In this document: one piece after another, positions 23,673 through 32,336 of the stretch
How positions within the stretch are numbered: position 1 is the first letter of the stretch
Layout: the number at the start of each line of letters is the position of its first letter
Assembly: GCA_903895595.1 (NCBI GenBank)
Contig: CAITUP010000086.1
Span: 1 to 32,555, forward strand
Direction of reading: 5' to 3'
DNA length: 32,555 nt
Source: an uncultured Acetobacteraceae bacterium
GTDB taxonomy: Bacteria; Pseudomonadota; Alphaproteobacteria; Acetobacterales; Acetobacteraceae
The notes under the pieces: generated by a model
Seen by the model: the letters and a program-made list of their open reading frames with translations, nothing else
What the model was told of the DNA's origin: nothing
The model's database searches: none
Position numbers and translations under genes: made by a program

Positions 23673-25576
23673 AACCCCGCGACACCTTTCGCCGCCGCCA
23701 CGTAACGGTCCGCGTCCTCCGGCAACAGCAGCCGGTCGGCCACCAGCGCCCGCGCCGCCGCCGCGACCTTGGCGGCGTAACGGGCTGGGGTGCCATAGCG
23801 TTCGGTCAACGAAAGCCGCGGATCGCCATAGGCTTTGTCGCGCGGGAACGGCAGGAAGCTGCCGTCGCGATCGCACATTTCGCCGGACAGGGCAGGGGCC
23901 TTGTAAAGATTGAACCCGGTGTGAGTCCCCAACGGCACCGCCACATCCGGCAATTTCAGCCCCGCGCGCGTGTTACCATCGGCATCCACGGCGGGCACCA
24001 ACGGCACGTAAGGCGACTTCACCGCGGCCGGATGCACCCAATCCCCCACCGGATCGACCCCATTCGGCCCCTTCGCCACCGCGAACGCCGGCAGAGGCGG
24101 AAACCGCAAGCGAGCGGCAGGGACCAGCGTGCCATCCGCGATGACCGGGATGCGACTGGCCGGCGCCGGCCGCCCGGTCGCGATCCAATCGTCCAACGCC
24201 ACCAGCAACGCGCGTATCGCGGGATAGGGGTCGTGCGGGTTACGGAGGTTCACGCAAGGGCCGGGCGCGGCGGTGGAACCGTAACGGCCCGTATGTTGCG
24301 AACCGGAGATCAAAAACAGCCGCGTCGTCGCCGGCAGCGGCAGATCGTAACGCCCGGTCGGGTCGGTGCCCAACAGCGCGGCGCCCTTCTGCCAGTATTC
24401 GGCGTCGGTGTTGGTCTCGATCAGCAGTGGGTCGAAACGATCCCCACGCAACAACGCTCCGGATTTGCCAGTGACAGGATCGCGGGCGCTGGCCGAGGAG
24501 AACGGAAACGCGTTCTCCGGCATCGCATGGTCCTCATGCTGTGTGCGAGTCCGGAACGGCTGCGCGAACGGCGCATTCAAAAACACCCCGCCGATCCCCG
24601 AGATATGCGACAGTGCCCCGTCGAAAACCTTGCGGCCGTTTTCATCCCGATTGAATCCGAACTTAACGAAATCGCGAATGAACCGTCCGCTTTGGGAAAT
24701 CCCGAACATCGTCGCGGCCGAAATACGCCGCCCGCCGGTCCGGTCCGCCTTCAAATACGCCGCGACATCCCGCTGCGCCGCGAACCCGATCCCATCCACC
24801 CAGGGCGCCTTCGCTCGGTAGGTCAGCTCGTAAATCGACCCGAAAGCCGGCACCGCGCCCTCCGGCCGCAGCACGACGGTGCGATCGTCCTGGAACGCCC
24901 ATTGCGCCGAAGGCACGACCTCCGGCGCATCCGCCTGCTTCGCTCGTCGCGTCAGCACCGCGCCCGTCTGGTCCTGGGAGGCAGCGGCGTAACTCAGCCG
25001 GAACCGCGTCATCGGCGCCCCGCGCGTGCCGGGGACGAATTCGTCCCGAATCTCCTGCTCCACATCCGCCAGCGCCGGCACCCGCATTGTCATGCCATGA
25101 TTGCCGGTCGGCGCATCGGCATCCCACCCCGCCCAAGCCAGCGTATAGCCGCGCCGGAACAGAAACCCGTCCCCCGCATGCGCGATCGTCGCCGGATCGT
25201 TCGTATCGTCCTTCGGTTCGGTGAAATTCAACCGCCCGGTCATCAGCTTGTTGCCGCGATTGAGGACGTCGAACAGCAGATGGTGGTTCCCCTTGGCCGG
25301 ATCGGCGGGGCGCAGGAGAAAAATATCGGTCTCGTATTCCACCTTCCCCGCGGCGTTGCGCGGCGCCTTGCTCAGCCCCCAAATGCCGGCATTGCGCGGA
25401 TCGGTAGGGTCCAATTCCCCCTTGGCGACCCCGATCACACGTTCGTATGCACCCGAGGCGCCGAACGCCTGCCCCCCCGCGAACGGCTCCACCCGGTCGA
25501 TCCGCACGCCGGTCACCCGAGCGGCCGCCGAGGTGGCGAAGACAAGCGCGGTCAGCAGTGTCAGGATGGGTTTCAT
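23669..25576 (-). CDS. Secreted alpha/beta hydrolase-domain protein (PF20091-like)
   Basis: A 635-residue exported protein. The signal peptide MKPILTLLTALVFATSAAA is followed by VTGVRIDRVEPFAGGQAFGASGAYERVIG, the typical opening of the large alpha/beta hydrolase-domain proteins. Further family landmarks are LLFDVLNRGNK, GYTLAWAGWDAD, the candidate nucleophile elbow GISQSGRF (about 300-307), FPFSSA and HTGFNLYKAP. The length fits. The enzymatic activity is not well defined for this group. The TGA overlaps the TTG of rarA. Confidence 0.85.
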   Translation of the reverse strand: MKPILTLLTALVFATSAAARVTGVRIDRVEPFAGGQAFGASGAYERVIGVAKGELDPTDPRNAGIWGLSKAPRNAAGKVEYETDIFLLRPADPAKGNHHLLFDVLNRGNKLMTGRLNFTEPKDDTNDPATIAHAGDGFLFRRGYTLAWAGWDADAPTGNHGMTMRVPALADVEQEIRDEFVPGTRGAPMTRFRLSYAAASQDQTGAVLTRRAKQADAPEVVPSAQWAFQDDRTVVLRPEGAVPAFGSIYELTYRAKAPWVDGIGFAAQRDVAAYLKADRTGGRRISAATMFGISQSGRFIRDFVKFGFNRDENGRKVFDGALSHISGIGGVFLNAPFAQPFRTRTQHEDHAMPENAFPFSSASARDPVTGKSGALLRGDRFDPLLIETNTDAEYWQKGAALLGTDPTGRYDLPLPATTRLFLISGSQHTGRYGSTAAPGPCVNLRNPHDPYPAIRALLVALDDWIATGRPAPASRIPVIADGTLVPAARLRFPPLPAFAVAKGPNGVDPVGDWVHPAAVKSPYVPLVPAVDADGNTRAGLKLPDVAVPLGTHTGFNLYKAPALSGEMCDRDGSFLPFPRDKAYGDPRLSLTERYGTPARYAAKVAAAARALVADRLLLPEDADRYVAAAKGVAGF

Positions 25577-25748
25577 GCTATGTCCTCGGCGGGAGTCTGT
25601 CTCGGGTTCTATACCGAAACCGGGGCCGAGGGCACCCCGTCCGCGCCCCTTCCGCTGCTACGGGTTCATGCGATAGTTTGACGCCATGCCGACCGAACAC
25701 CGCGACCTCCCTGGCGCGCCATGCGCTCCGCCGAAGAGGGGACCGCAC

Positions 25749-26561
25749 ATGAAGCTGCCATTCGATGTCGGAATCGCGGCTGGCTATAAAAGCACACCGC
25801 AAAAAATCCGGGTAATGACAGAAGACTGGCTCGCCACACAGGCCTATTGCCCCAGCTGCGGCCATGGTGGAATGTCGCAATATGCCAACAACCGGCCGGT
25901 CGCGGATTTTTTCTGTCCGGAGTGCCGGGAAGAATACGAACTCAAGGGGCACGGTCAGCGGCTTGGTTCGAGGATCGTCGATGGATCGTACCGAACCATG
26001 TTGGAGCGCCTCCAATCCTCGACCAACCCGAACCTGTTCCTTCTTGGATACGATGTCGAACGGCTGACGGTCCGCAGCATGTTGGTCATACCGAAGCATT
26101 TTTTCACCGTCGATATTATCGAGGCACGCAAGCCATTAGGCCCGGCCGCGCGAAGGGCCGGTTGGATCGGTTGCAATATTCGGCTGGACGGCATTCCCGT
26201 GGCCGGCAGGATCGCCTTGATCCGCGACGGGCATGTCGAGCCGGCGAGCAGAGTGACGGCGCAATGGCGAAAATCCCTGTTCCTGCGCGAACAGGTGGAC
26301 CTCTCGGCTAGAAAATGGCTGCTATCGGTTATGAAGTGCATTGATCGCGTGCAGCGCAAGACATTCACGCTCGCCGACATCTATCGGTTCGAAGAAGAGT
26401 TGGCGAAGGAATATCCAGGCAACCGCCACGTCAGGCCGAAAATACGCCAGCAATTGCAATTCCTACGGGATAGAGGGTACCTCCTGTTCCGAGGAGGCGG
26501 CATCTACGAACTGACCGATAATTCGGGTCGCGACGGGCCTCTGGACGGCGGCGCCTTTTGA
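25749..26561 (+). CDS. DpnI-like methyl-directed restriction endonuclease
   Basis: A 270-residue homologue of DpnI, the type IIM enzyme that cuts GATC only when its adenine is methylated. Resemblance runs the whole length: TEDW, CPSC, NNRPVADFFCPEC, EYELK, ARRAGWIGCNI, KIRQQLQFLRD. Catalytic residues sit at the same numbers as in DpnI (D53, E64, K66), with zinc-binding cysteines at 34, 37, 56 and 59. The C-terminal winged-helix domain that reads the methylated site is present (KIRQQLQFLRDRGYLLF). ATG 25749 is chosen because it matches the DpnI start and follows GAGGGG. No methyltransferase is present, which suits a methyl-dependent enzyme in a Dam-negative host. Codons look less GC-rich than in neighbours, suggesting acquisition. 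Confidence 0.93.
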   Translation: MKLPFDVGIAAGYKSTPQKIRVMTEDWLATQAYCPSCGHGGMSQYANNRPVADFFCPECREEYELKGHGQRLGSRIVDGSYRTMLERLQSSTNPNLFLLGYDVERLTVRSMLVIPKHFFTVDIIEARKPLGPAARRAGWIGCNIRLDGIPVAGRIALIRDGHVEPASRVTAQWRKSLFLREQVDLSARKWLLSVMKCIDRVQRKTFTLADIYRFEEELAKEYPGNRHVRPKIRQQLQFLRDRGYLLFRGGGIYELTDNSGRDGPLDGGAF

Positions 26562-26598
26562 AACAATGCTCCCCCGCCGCCCCACCAAGGAGACGACC

Positions 26599-27930
26599 AT
26601 GACCCAAGACCCAGCCTTCGCCCTGGCCGAACACGTCTGCCGCACCGGATTCGCCGACCTGCCCGCCAGCACCGTCGAATCCGCCCGCCGCGACATCCTC
26701 GACACATTCGGCTGCATGCTCGGCGGCAGCGGCTCCCCGGGGATCGACGAGCTCTGCACCGTCATCGCCCATTGGGGCGGCCGCGAGGAATCCCGAGTCC
26801 TGCTGCGCGGCATGAATCTCCCCGCCCCGCAGGCGGCGCTGCTGAACGCCAGCATGGGCCACGCGCTGGATTTCGACGACACGCTGGACACCGGCGGCTC
26901 CATCCATCCCGGCGTCTCCGTCCTCGGTTCCGTCCTGGCGGCGGCCGACATGCTCAACGGCATCGCCGGCAAAGACATGCTGCTGGCCGTGGCGCTCGGG
27001 TTGGACGTGTCGTGCCGGATCGCCTTCGCCTCCACCGTCGACAGGGGCTGGCACCGCACCGCCATGATCGGCGTTTTCGGCGCCACCGCCGCCGTCGGCA
27101 AGCTGCTGGGCCTGGACAGCGAGCAGATGCGCCATGCCTTCGGCATCGCCTACAGCCATGCCGCCGGCAACCGCCAGTGCATCCTGGACGGCGCCCTGAC
27201 CAAGCGCATGCAGGCCGGCCAGGCCGCGAGCGCCGGCGTGTTCTCGGCCGTGCTCGCCAAAACCGGCTTCACCGGCGCGCACAACATCTTCAACGGCAAG
27301 TTCGGATTTCTGGAGCTGTATCAGCCGAACGGCCACGACGCGTCGCTGTTGACCGAAGACCTCGGCGCGAAATTCCAGGGCGAGGAACTCAGCTACAAAC
27401 CCTACCCCTGCGGCCGCCCGCTGCACTCCGCCATCGACGCCGCCATGGCCGCCCGCGCTGCCCTGGGGATCGAACGGGCGGAGGAGATCGAGTCCGTGAC
27501 GATCGAAACCCCGGTGTTCGAGGACACGCCCGCCAAGCGCCGCCCCACCCAGGTCGTGGAGGCCCAATTCGCGCTACCCTTCCTGGTCGCGACGGCCCTG
27601 GTGCACGGTAAGGTCGGCATCGCTGAAGTGGACGGCCTCGGCAACGACGCCGTCCTGGCGCTGTCCGACCGCGTCGTGGGAACCACCGGCAAGCTCGCCA
27701 TCGCGGTGCGCCGCACCGACGGCCGGTCCGTCCGGATCGAGGCCACCAGCCCGGTCGGTTCCCCGCAAAAGCCGCTGTCCACGGCACAATTCGCCGCCAA
27801 ATTCCGCGACTGCGCCGCCAATGCCATTAGGCCGCTGGCGCCGGCCGACGTCGATGCGACTCTGGCCGATATCGCGGGATTGGAGGCGCTGCCGGACGTG
27901 CGGTTGCTGCTGGGGCGGTTCGCGGGATGA
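26599..27930 (+). CDS. MmgE/PrpD family protein
   Basis: A 443-residue protein of the 2-methylcitrate dehydratase-like MmgE/PrpD family. Recognisable parts are ARRDILDTFGCMLGGSG, ASMGHALDFDDTLD (the conserved H-x-D-F-D-D stretch), HPGVSVLGSVLAAADM, the GWHRTAMIGVFGATAAVGKLL motif, and FQGEELSYKPYPCGRPLHSAIDA. Members dehydrate or isomerise small polycarboxylates or are uncharacterised. AAGGAG precedes ATG 26599. It is strongly G/C-ending, unlike the genes on both sides. It seems an ordinary chromosomal gene between two acquired pieces. Substrate unknown. Confidence 0.9.
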   Translation: MTQDPAFALAEHVCRTGFADLPASTVESARRDILDTFGCMLGGSGSPGIDELCTVIAHWGGREESRVLLRGMNLPAPQAALLNASMGHALDFDDTLDTGGSIHPGVSVLGSVLAAADMLNGIAGKDMLLAVALGLDVSCRIAFASTVDRGWHRTAMIGVFGATAAVGKLLGLDSEQMRHAFGIAYSHAAGNRQCILDGALTKRMQAGQAASAGVFSAVLAKTGFTGAHNIFNGKFGFLELYQPNGHDASLLTEDLGAKFQGEELSYKPYPCGRPLHSAIDAAMAARAALGIERAEEIESVTIETPVFEDTPAKRRPTQVVEAQFALPFLVATALVHGKVGIAEVDGLGNDAVLALSDRVVGTTGKLAIAVRRTDGRSVRIEATSPVGSPQKPLSTAQFAAKFRDCAANAIRPLAPADVDATLADIAGLEALPDVRLLLGRFAG

Positions 27931-28022
27931 TATGGTGGACAATTCCACGCGTACTCCCCAATCTCGGAGCCGGACGCATCCAGGCGGCCCGCTCTGATGA
28001 CAGTGGATGAGGAACACAGATC

Positions 28023-29234
28023 ATGACTTCCCCTCGCCGAACCCCGCCACGGATTGAGCGCATCAGGGTGAAAAATTTTCGTGCTCTGCGTGACGTGGAG
28101 TTTAGAGATATCACCTCGTTATCGGTTTTGCTCGGCCCAAACGGTAGCGGGAAATCGACATTTTTCGACGTTTTTGCCTTCCTCGCGGAATGCTTTACCG
28201 ATGGGTTGCGCCGTGCGGTCGGAAGCCGCGGCGACGGCAGTTTGCGCGATCTTCGTTCCCGCAACACTATTGGCCCTATCGGCATCGAGTTGACCTATCG
28301 GGAAGGCTTTACGCACCCTCAACATAAGCCACCATCTATTACTTATCATATTGAAATAGACGAGGAATCCAAAGGCCGGCCCATCGTGGCACGGGAGTGG
28401 ATGCATTGGAAACGACGCAGCTATGGTGCGCCATTTCGCTTTCTCGACTACGCTTCCGGAATTGGGTCGGTCATAACCGGCGACATGCCGGAAGACCGAG
28501 ACACCAGGACCGACAGGGCGCTCACCGGTGCCGACGTACTCGCTGTTTCGACATTGGGGCAACTTGCCGAGAACCCGCGAATAAAGGCGCTTCGCGATTT
28601 TGTCACCGGTTGGCACCTGTCTCACCTGTCGGCGAAAGAAATGCGCCAAATACCGACGGCGGGTCCCCAAGAACATCTGTCGCGATCCGGTGATAATCTG
28701 GTCAATGTAATACAATATATTCAAGAAAATGCTCCAGCGCGTCTCGAAACCATTTTCGAATCGTTGCGGCGGCGGGTCCCTCAAATCGAACGTGTCGATC
28801 CAACGACGCTTCCGAGCGGCCATCTGCTGTTAATGATCAAGGATGCGCCGTTCTCCGACGCCGTCCAGGCCAGGTATGCTTCGGATGGCACTATGAAGCT
28901 TCTGGCCTATCTCGTGCAACTGCACGATCCTGCTCCTCCGCCGCTCATTGGCATCGAAGAGCCGGAAAATTTCCTGCATCCCAAGCTCCTGCGCGAACTG
29001 GCGGAAGAGTGCGATCAAGCGGCATCCGCCACCCAATTGGTCGTCACGACGCATTCGCCGTTTTTTATCGATGCGCTAAATCCTAAACAGGTATGGGCTA
29101 TGCGGCGCGACGGGAACGGGTACACGACCGCCAAACGGTTGTTCGATATGGAGAATGTTTTGCCAATGCTCAACGCCGGGGCAACTTTGGGCCAATTGTG
29201 GATGGAAAATTATTTGGAGTTCGGTAATCCATGA
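28023..29234 (+). CDS. AAA/ABC-type ATPase of OLD-like defence pair
   Basis: A 403-residue ATPase of the AAA_21/COG4637-like (RecF/OLD-type) group. [15 protein letters not shown] leads into Walker [10 protein letters not shown] at 38-46. Near the end come Walker [14 protein letters not shown] (E312-E315 region) and the switch histidine motif VVTTHSPFF (H344). No C-terminal TOPRIM nuclease domain is present; instead a DUF4276 gene follows with a 4-nt overlap, as in split OLD- and PARIS-like systems. The region is visibly richer in A/T than its surroundings. The probable role is phage sensing or activation of the partner effector (inference). Confidence 0.88.
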   Translation: MTSPRRTPPRIERIRVKNFRALRDVEFRDITSLSVLLGPNGSGKSTFFDVFAFLAECFTDGLRRAVGSRGDGSLRDLRSRNTIGPIGIELTYREGFTHPQHKPPSITYHIEIDEESKGRPIVAREWMHWKRRSYGAPFRFLDYASGIGSVITGDMPEDRDTRTDRALTGADVLAVSTLGQLAENPRIKALRDFVTGWHLSHLSAKEMRQIPTAGPQEHLSRSGDNLVNVIQYIQENAPARLETIFESLRRRVPQIERVDPTTLPSGHLLLMIKDAPFSDAVQARYASDGTMKLLAYLVQLHDPAPPPLIGIEEPENFLHPKLLRELAEECDQAASATQLVVTTHSPFFIDALNPKQVWAMRRDGNGYTTAKRLFDMENVLPMLNAGATLGQLWMENYLEFGNP

Positions 29235-29869
29235 GCGATTCACAGGCCGTGAAGCTCTTTGTCCATGTGGAAGAACCGTCCATGAAGGAGGCAATGGAGA
29301 TACTCCTTCCCCGGCTGTTGCGTGACCGTCAGGCCAATTTCCGCGTTATCGACCATGGGTCCAAACAAGCGTTGCTAACAAATCTTCCGGCGCGGCTGCG
29401 CGGCTACGCCCAATGGCCCGACCCACGTATTCGCATCCTGGTGACAATCGACAGGGACGATGACGACTGTACCGCGTTGAAGGCGCGTTTGGAGCATTTG
29501 GCACAGGCAGCCGGCCTGCCATCGAAGTCCACACCTGGGCCTGATGGCCGGTTTCGTGTCGTGAACCGGATCGTGATCGAAGAACTGGAGTCATGGTTCC
29601 TTGGGGATATTTCGGCATTACGTTCCGCATATCCTCGGGTTCCCGCAACCCTCGGTCATCGCAAGACGTACCGCGACCCAGATGCCATCAAGGGTGGAAC
29701 GTGGGAGGCACTGCATCGCGTCCTGAAAGCCAGCGGTCATTACGCCGCATCCGGCCATTTGCCGAAAATCGACGTCGCGCGACGGGTTACTCGGTATATG
29801 CTGCCTGAGCGGAACAAGTCGCGAAGCTTCCAAGCCTTTGTTGGCGGCCTGGAAGCCCTGCTTTCATAA
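29231..29869 (+). CDS. DUF4276 protein, putative TOPRIM-like effector
   Basis: A 212-residue DUF4276 protein. Landmarks are [20 protein letters not shown] with an acidic pair (E14-E15), [10 protein letters not shown] with clustered aspartates (D74, D76-D79), and [12 protein letters not shown] (E117-E120). Clustered acidic residues in this order resemble a metal-dependent TOPRIM-like nuclease. Coupled by ATGA to the ATPase gene at 28023. ATPase-DUF4276 pairs recur in bacterial genomes, often near defence genes. The nuclease role is inferred, and the function of this pair is not established to my knowledge. Confidence 0.82.
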   Translation: MSDSQAVKLFVHVEEPSMKEAMEILLPRLLRDRQANFRVIDHGSKQALLTNLPARLRGYAQWPDPRIRILVTIDRDDDDCTALKARLEHLAQAAGLPSKSTPGPDGRFRVVNRIVIEELESWFLGDISALRSAYPRVPATLGHRKTYRDPDAIKGGTWEALHRVLKASGHYAASGHLPKIDVARRVTRYMLPERNKSRSFQAFVGGLEALLS

Positions 29870-29875
29870 CCTGAT

Positions 29876-31099
29876 TCAACGCAGCCGCACCCCCGGATCC
29901 ATGCCCATATAGGCCCGCCCACCCTGCGGGTACCACTCCGGCCCCACGGTCTGCGACTGCCCAACCACCTGCGCGTCCCGCCAGCACTCGGCCAGCCGGG
30001 TCTCCCGCTTGAACGACGTGCTGCCACCGTAACGGTAAACCAAATCCAACGCCTCCCGCGCGCAATCCGCCGCGTGCACGGCCGCGAGCCGGGTCCGCGC
30101 CCGCTGCATCAGCGTCGTTTCCCCACCGGAGGCGACGGTGTTCCACAACTCCGCCACCATCGACCGCCGGTACACCTGCCCCGCCGACAGGATCGCGTCC
30201 GCCCGGCCGACGGCGTCCTGCACCTGCGGGTTCTCGCACAGCATGCCGCTGCGGCCGCGCGGGGTCTTCTCCACCGCCAGTCCGATCAGCGCGTCGATGG
30301 CGGCGCGCGTAATCCCCGTGATCACCGAACTATGGTGCGGCCCGATCCACGCCCCGGCCGGCAGAGCATAAGACACGCCCGGCCAACGGGACCATTGGTT
30401 GTCCAAAGGCGCCCCGGCATGGGTCATCGTCCGGCGTTCCGGCAGGAACATATCGGTGACCGTCCAGTCGAAGCTGCCGGTGCCGCGCATGCCGGTCACA
30501 TCCCAGGTGCCGGGGATGACGGTCACCTCATCGCGGCGGAACACCCCACGCCAGTAGGTGCCGCCGTCCTCCGACGACCGTGTGCGCAGCCCCTCGCCGT
30601 CCTGGATCTGGAAGCTGGCGAGCATCCACCCGGCCTCCTGACACCCGCTCCCAAAGCTCCAACGCCCGGTGACGCGGTAGCCGCCCGGCACCGGAACCCC
30701 GATGCCGCCGCCCTGGATCGCGGTGCCGGCGACGACCGTCCCTTTCCCGCTCCCATAGATTTCATGCACCCCGTCGTCCGGCAACCCGAGCGTGATGAGC
30801 TGGATGACGCCGTTGTTGACCAAGTTCCAGCCGACGGAGCCAAGCCCTTCCGCCATTAACTCCACAACTCGCAGAAACGTCGGTGTATCCGTCTGCAACC
30901 CGCCGAGCACCCGCGGAATCGTCATGCGGTAAAACCCGGCCTCCGTCAGTTGGGCCACCAACGCCGGCGGAAACCGCTGCTCCGTTTCCAGCGCATCGCG
31001 AAACTGCCGAAGCGAGGGCCGCATGGCGGCGGCGGCGCGGGTCAGGGGCTGGTCGTCGATATCCGCCGCCAGCGCGGTATTTTCTGTTATGATATCCAT
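29876..31099 (-). CDS. Acyl-CoA dehydrogenase-fold flavoprotein, copy A
   Basis: A 407-residue protein of the acyl-CoA dehydrogenase superfamily, in the branch containing two-component flavin monooxygenases such as HsaA and DszC-like enzymes. The N-terminal helical domain has EAGFYRMTIPRVLGGLQTD, the middle beta domain has GGYRVTGRWSFGSGC and GMRGTGSFDWTVTDMFLPE, and the C-terminal helical domain has PQVQDAVGRADAIL and RYGGSTSF. ATG 31099 follows a GAAAGGA-like site. Its closest neighbour is the paralogue at 31122-32336, so this is a tandem duplication. Whether the reaction is dehydrogenation or hydroxylation is unclear. Confidence 0.88.
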   Translation of the reverse strand: MDIITENTALAADIDDQPLTRAAAAMRPSLRQFRDALETEQRFPPALVAQLTEAGFYRMTIPRVLGGLQTDTPTFLRVVELMAEGLGSVGWNLVNNGVIQLITLGLPDDGVHEIYGSGKGTVVAGTAIQGGGIGVPVPGGYRVTGRWSFGSGCQEAGWMLASFQIQDGEGLRTRSSEDGGTYWRGVFRRDEVTVIPGTWDVTGMRGTGSFDWTVTDMFLPERRTMTHAGAPLDNQWSRWPGVSYALPAGAWIGPHHSSVITGITRAAIDALIGLAVEKTPRGRSGMLCENPQVQDAVGRADAILSAGQVYRRSMVAELWNTVASGGETTLMQRARTRLAAVHAADCAREALDLVYRYGGSTSFKRETRLAECWRDAQVVGQSQTVGPEWYPQGGRAYMGMDPGVRLR

Positions 31100-31121
31100 C
31101 GTTTCCTCTCTTTTCCCCGCG

Positions 31122-32336
31122 CTATCGCATCCGCGATCCCGGGTCCATGCCCATGAAGGCACGCCCGCCCATGGGGTACCATTCCGGCGCGATCGTCACG
31201 GTCTGACCGACGACATGCAGGTCTCGCCAGCACTCTGCCAAACGGCTGTCCCGCTTGAACGACGTGCTGCCGCCGTGCCGGTAGGCCATGTCCATCGCCT
31301 CCCGCGCGCAATCGGCGGCATAGGTGGATGCCAGACGGCACCGCGCCCGTTGGACCAGTGTGGTTTGGCCGCCCCCCGCGATCGTATTCCAAAGCTCGGC
31401 GATCATGGCCGCGCGATACACCCGGCCCGCGTTCAAGATCGCGTCCGCCCGCCCGACGGCATCCTGTACTTGCGGGTTCTCGCACAGCATCCCGGTGCGC
31501 CCGCGCGGGGTTTTCTCCACCGCCAGCGCGATCAATGCTTCGATCCCGGCCCGGGCGATTCCCGTAATCACCGAGCTGTGGTGCGGCCCGACCCAGCATT
31601 GCGCCGGAAGCTGATACGTAAGGCCCGGCCATTTCGACCACTGATTGTCCAGCGGCGCCCCGGCATGGATCATCGAGCGGTGCTCGGGCAGGAACACATC
31701 GTCCACCGTCCAGTCGAAACTGCCGGTGCCGCGCATGCCCGCGACATCCCAACTGTCGGCGACGATGGTGGTCTCGTGCTTGGGGAACACGCCGCGCCAG
31801 AACATGCCGCCATCGTCCCGCCGCCGCGGCTTCCCGTCGTCCAGAATTTGGAAACTGCCGAGCATCCAGGTCGATTCCTGGCACCCCGAGCCGAAGGACC
31901 ACCGGCCGGTGACACGATAACCACCCGGCACCGGCACTGCCGTCCCGCCGCCCTGCACCGCGGTACCGGCGATCACGGACGGTCCCTTGCCGTGCACCTC
32001 CTGCACCCCGTCGTCCGGCAGCCCGATCGTGACCAACTGCCCGATGCCGTTGTTCGCAATATTCCAGCCGACGGAACCCAACCCCTGCGCCATGACCTCG
32101 ACTACACGCTGATATGTCAGCGGATCGGCCTCGAGTCCGCCGAGGGCGCGCGGAATGACCATCCGGTAGAACCCGGCGTCGTGCATCAGCCCAACGAGTT
32201 CATCCGGCAGCCGCTGGTCGCGCTCGATCGCCTCCTTATACGTTCGGAGTTTCGGCCGCAGGGCCTGAGCCGCCTGCACGACTGGCTGTGCATCGATGTC
32301 GGCGGGCAGACGGGCGGTGTCGGCGATAGCGTCCAT
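31122..32336 (-). CDS. Acyl-CoA dehydrogenase-fold flavoprotein, copy B
   Basis: A 404-residue paralogue of the preceding gene, identical over long blocks (for example EKTPRGRTGMLCENPQVQD versus EKTPRGRSGMLCENPQVQD). The same three-domain layout and the VTGRWSFGSGC and MRGTGSFDW motifs are present. It begins at ATG 32336 and precedes copy A by 22 nt, probably in one transcript. The mostly conservative differences suggest divergence to related substrates or a heteromeric enzyme. No flavin reductase is visible nearby, but the upstream side lies at the window edge. Confidence 0.88.
   Translation of the reverse strand: MDAIADTARLPADIDAQPVVQAAQALRPKLRTYKEAIERDQRLPDELVGLMHDAGFYRMVIPRALGGLEADPLTYQRVVEVMAQGLGSVGWNIANNGIGQLVTIGLPDDGVQEVHGKGPSVIAGTAVQGGGTAVPVPGGYRVTGRWSFGSGCQESTWMLGSFQILDDGKPRRRDDGGMFWRGVFPKHETTIVADSWDVAGMRGTGSFDWTVDDVFLPEHRSMIHAGAPLDNQWSKWPGLTYQLPAQCWVGPHHSSVITGIARAGIEALIALAVEKTPRGRTGMLCENPQVQDAVGRADAILNAGRVYRAAMIAELWNTIAGGGQTTLVQRARCRLASTYAADCAREAMDMAYRHGGSTSFKRDSRLAECWRDLHVVGQTVTIAPEWYPMGGRAFMGMDPGSRMR

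Noticed and set aside
23921-25681. 586-codon plus-strand open frame
   Set aside because: Antisense to the secreted hydrolase, with Arg/His/Pro-rich random composition and no homology.
27935-27948. GTGGA-CAAT-TCCAC inverted repeat before the ATPase gene
   Set aside because: Only a 5-bp stem, expected by chance, with no supporting context.
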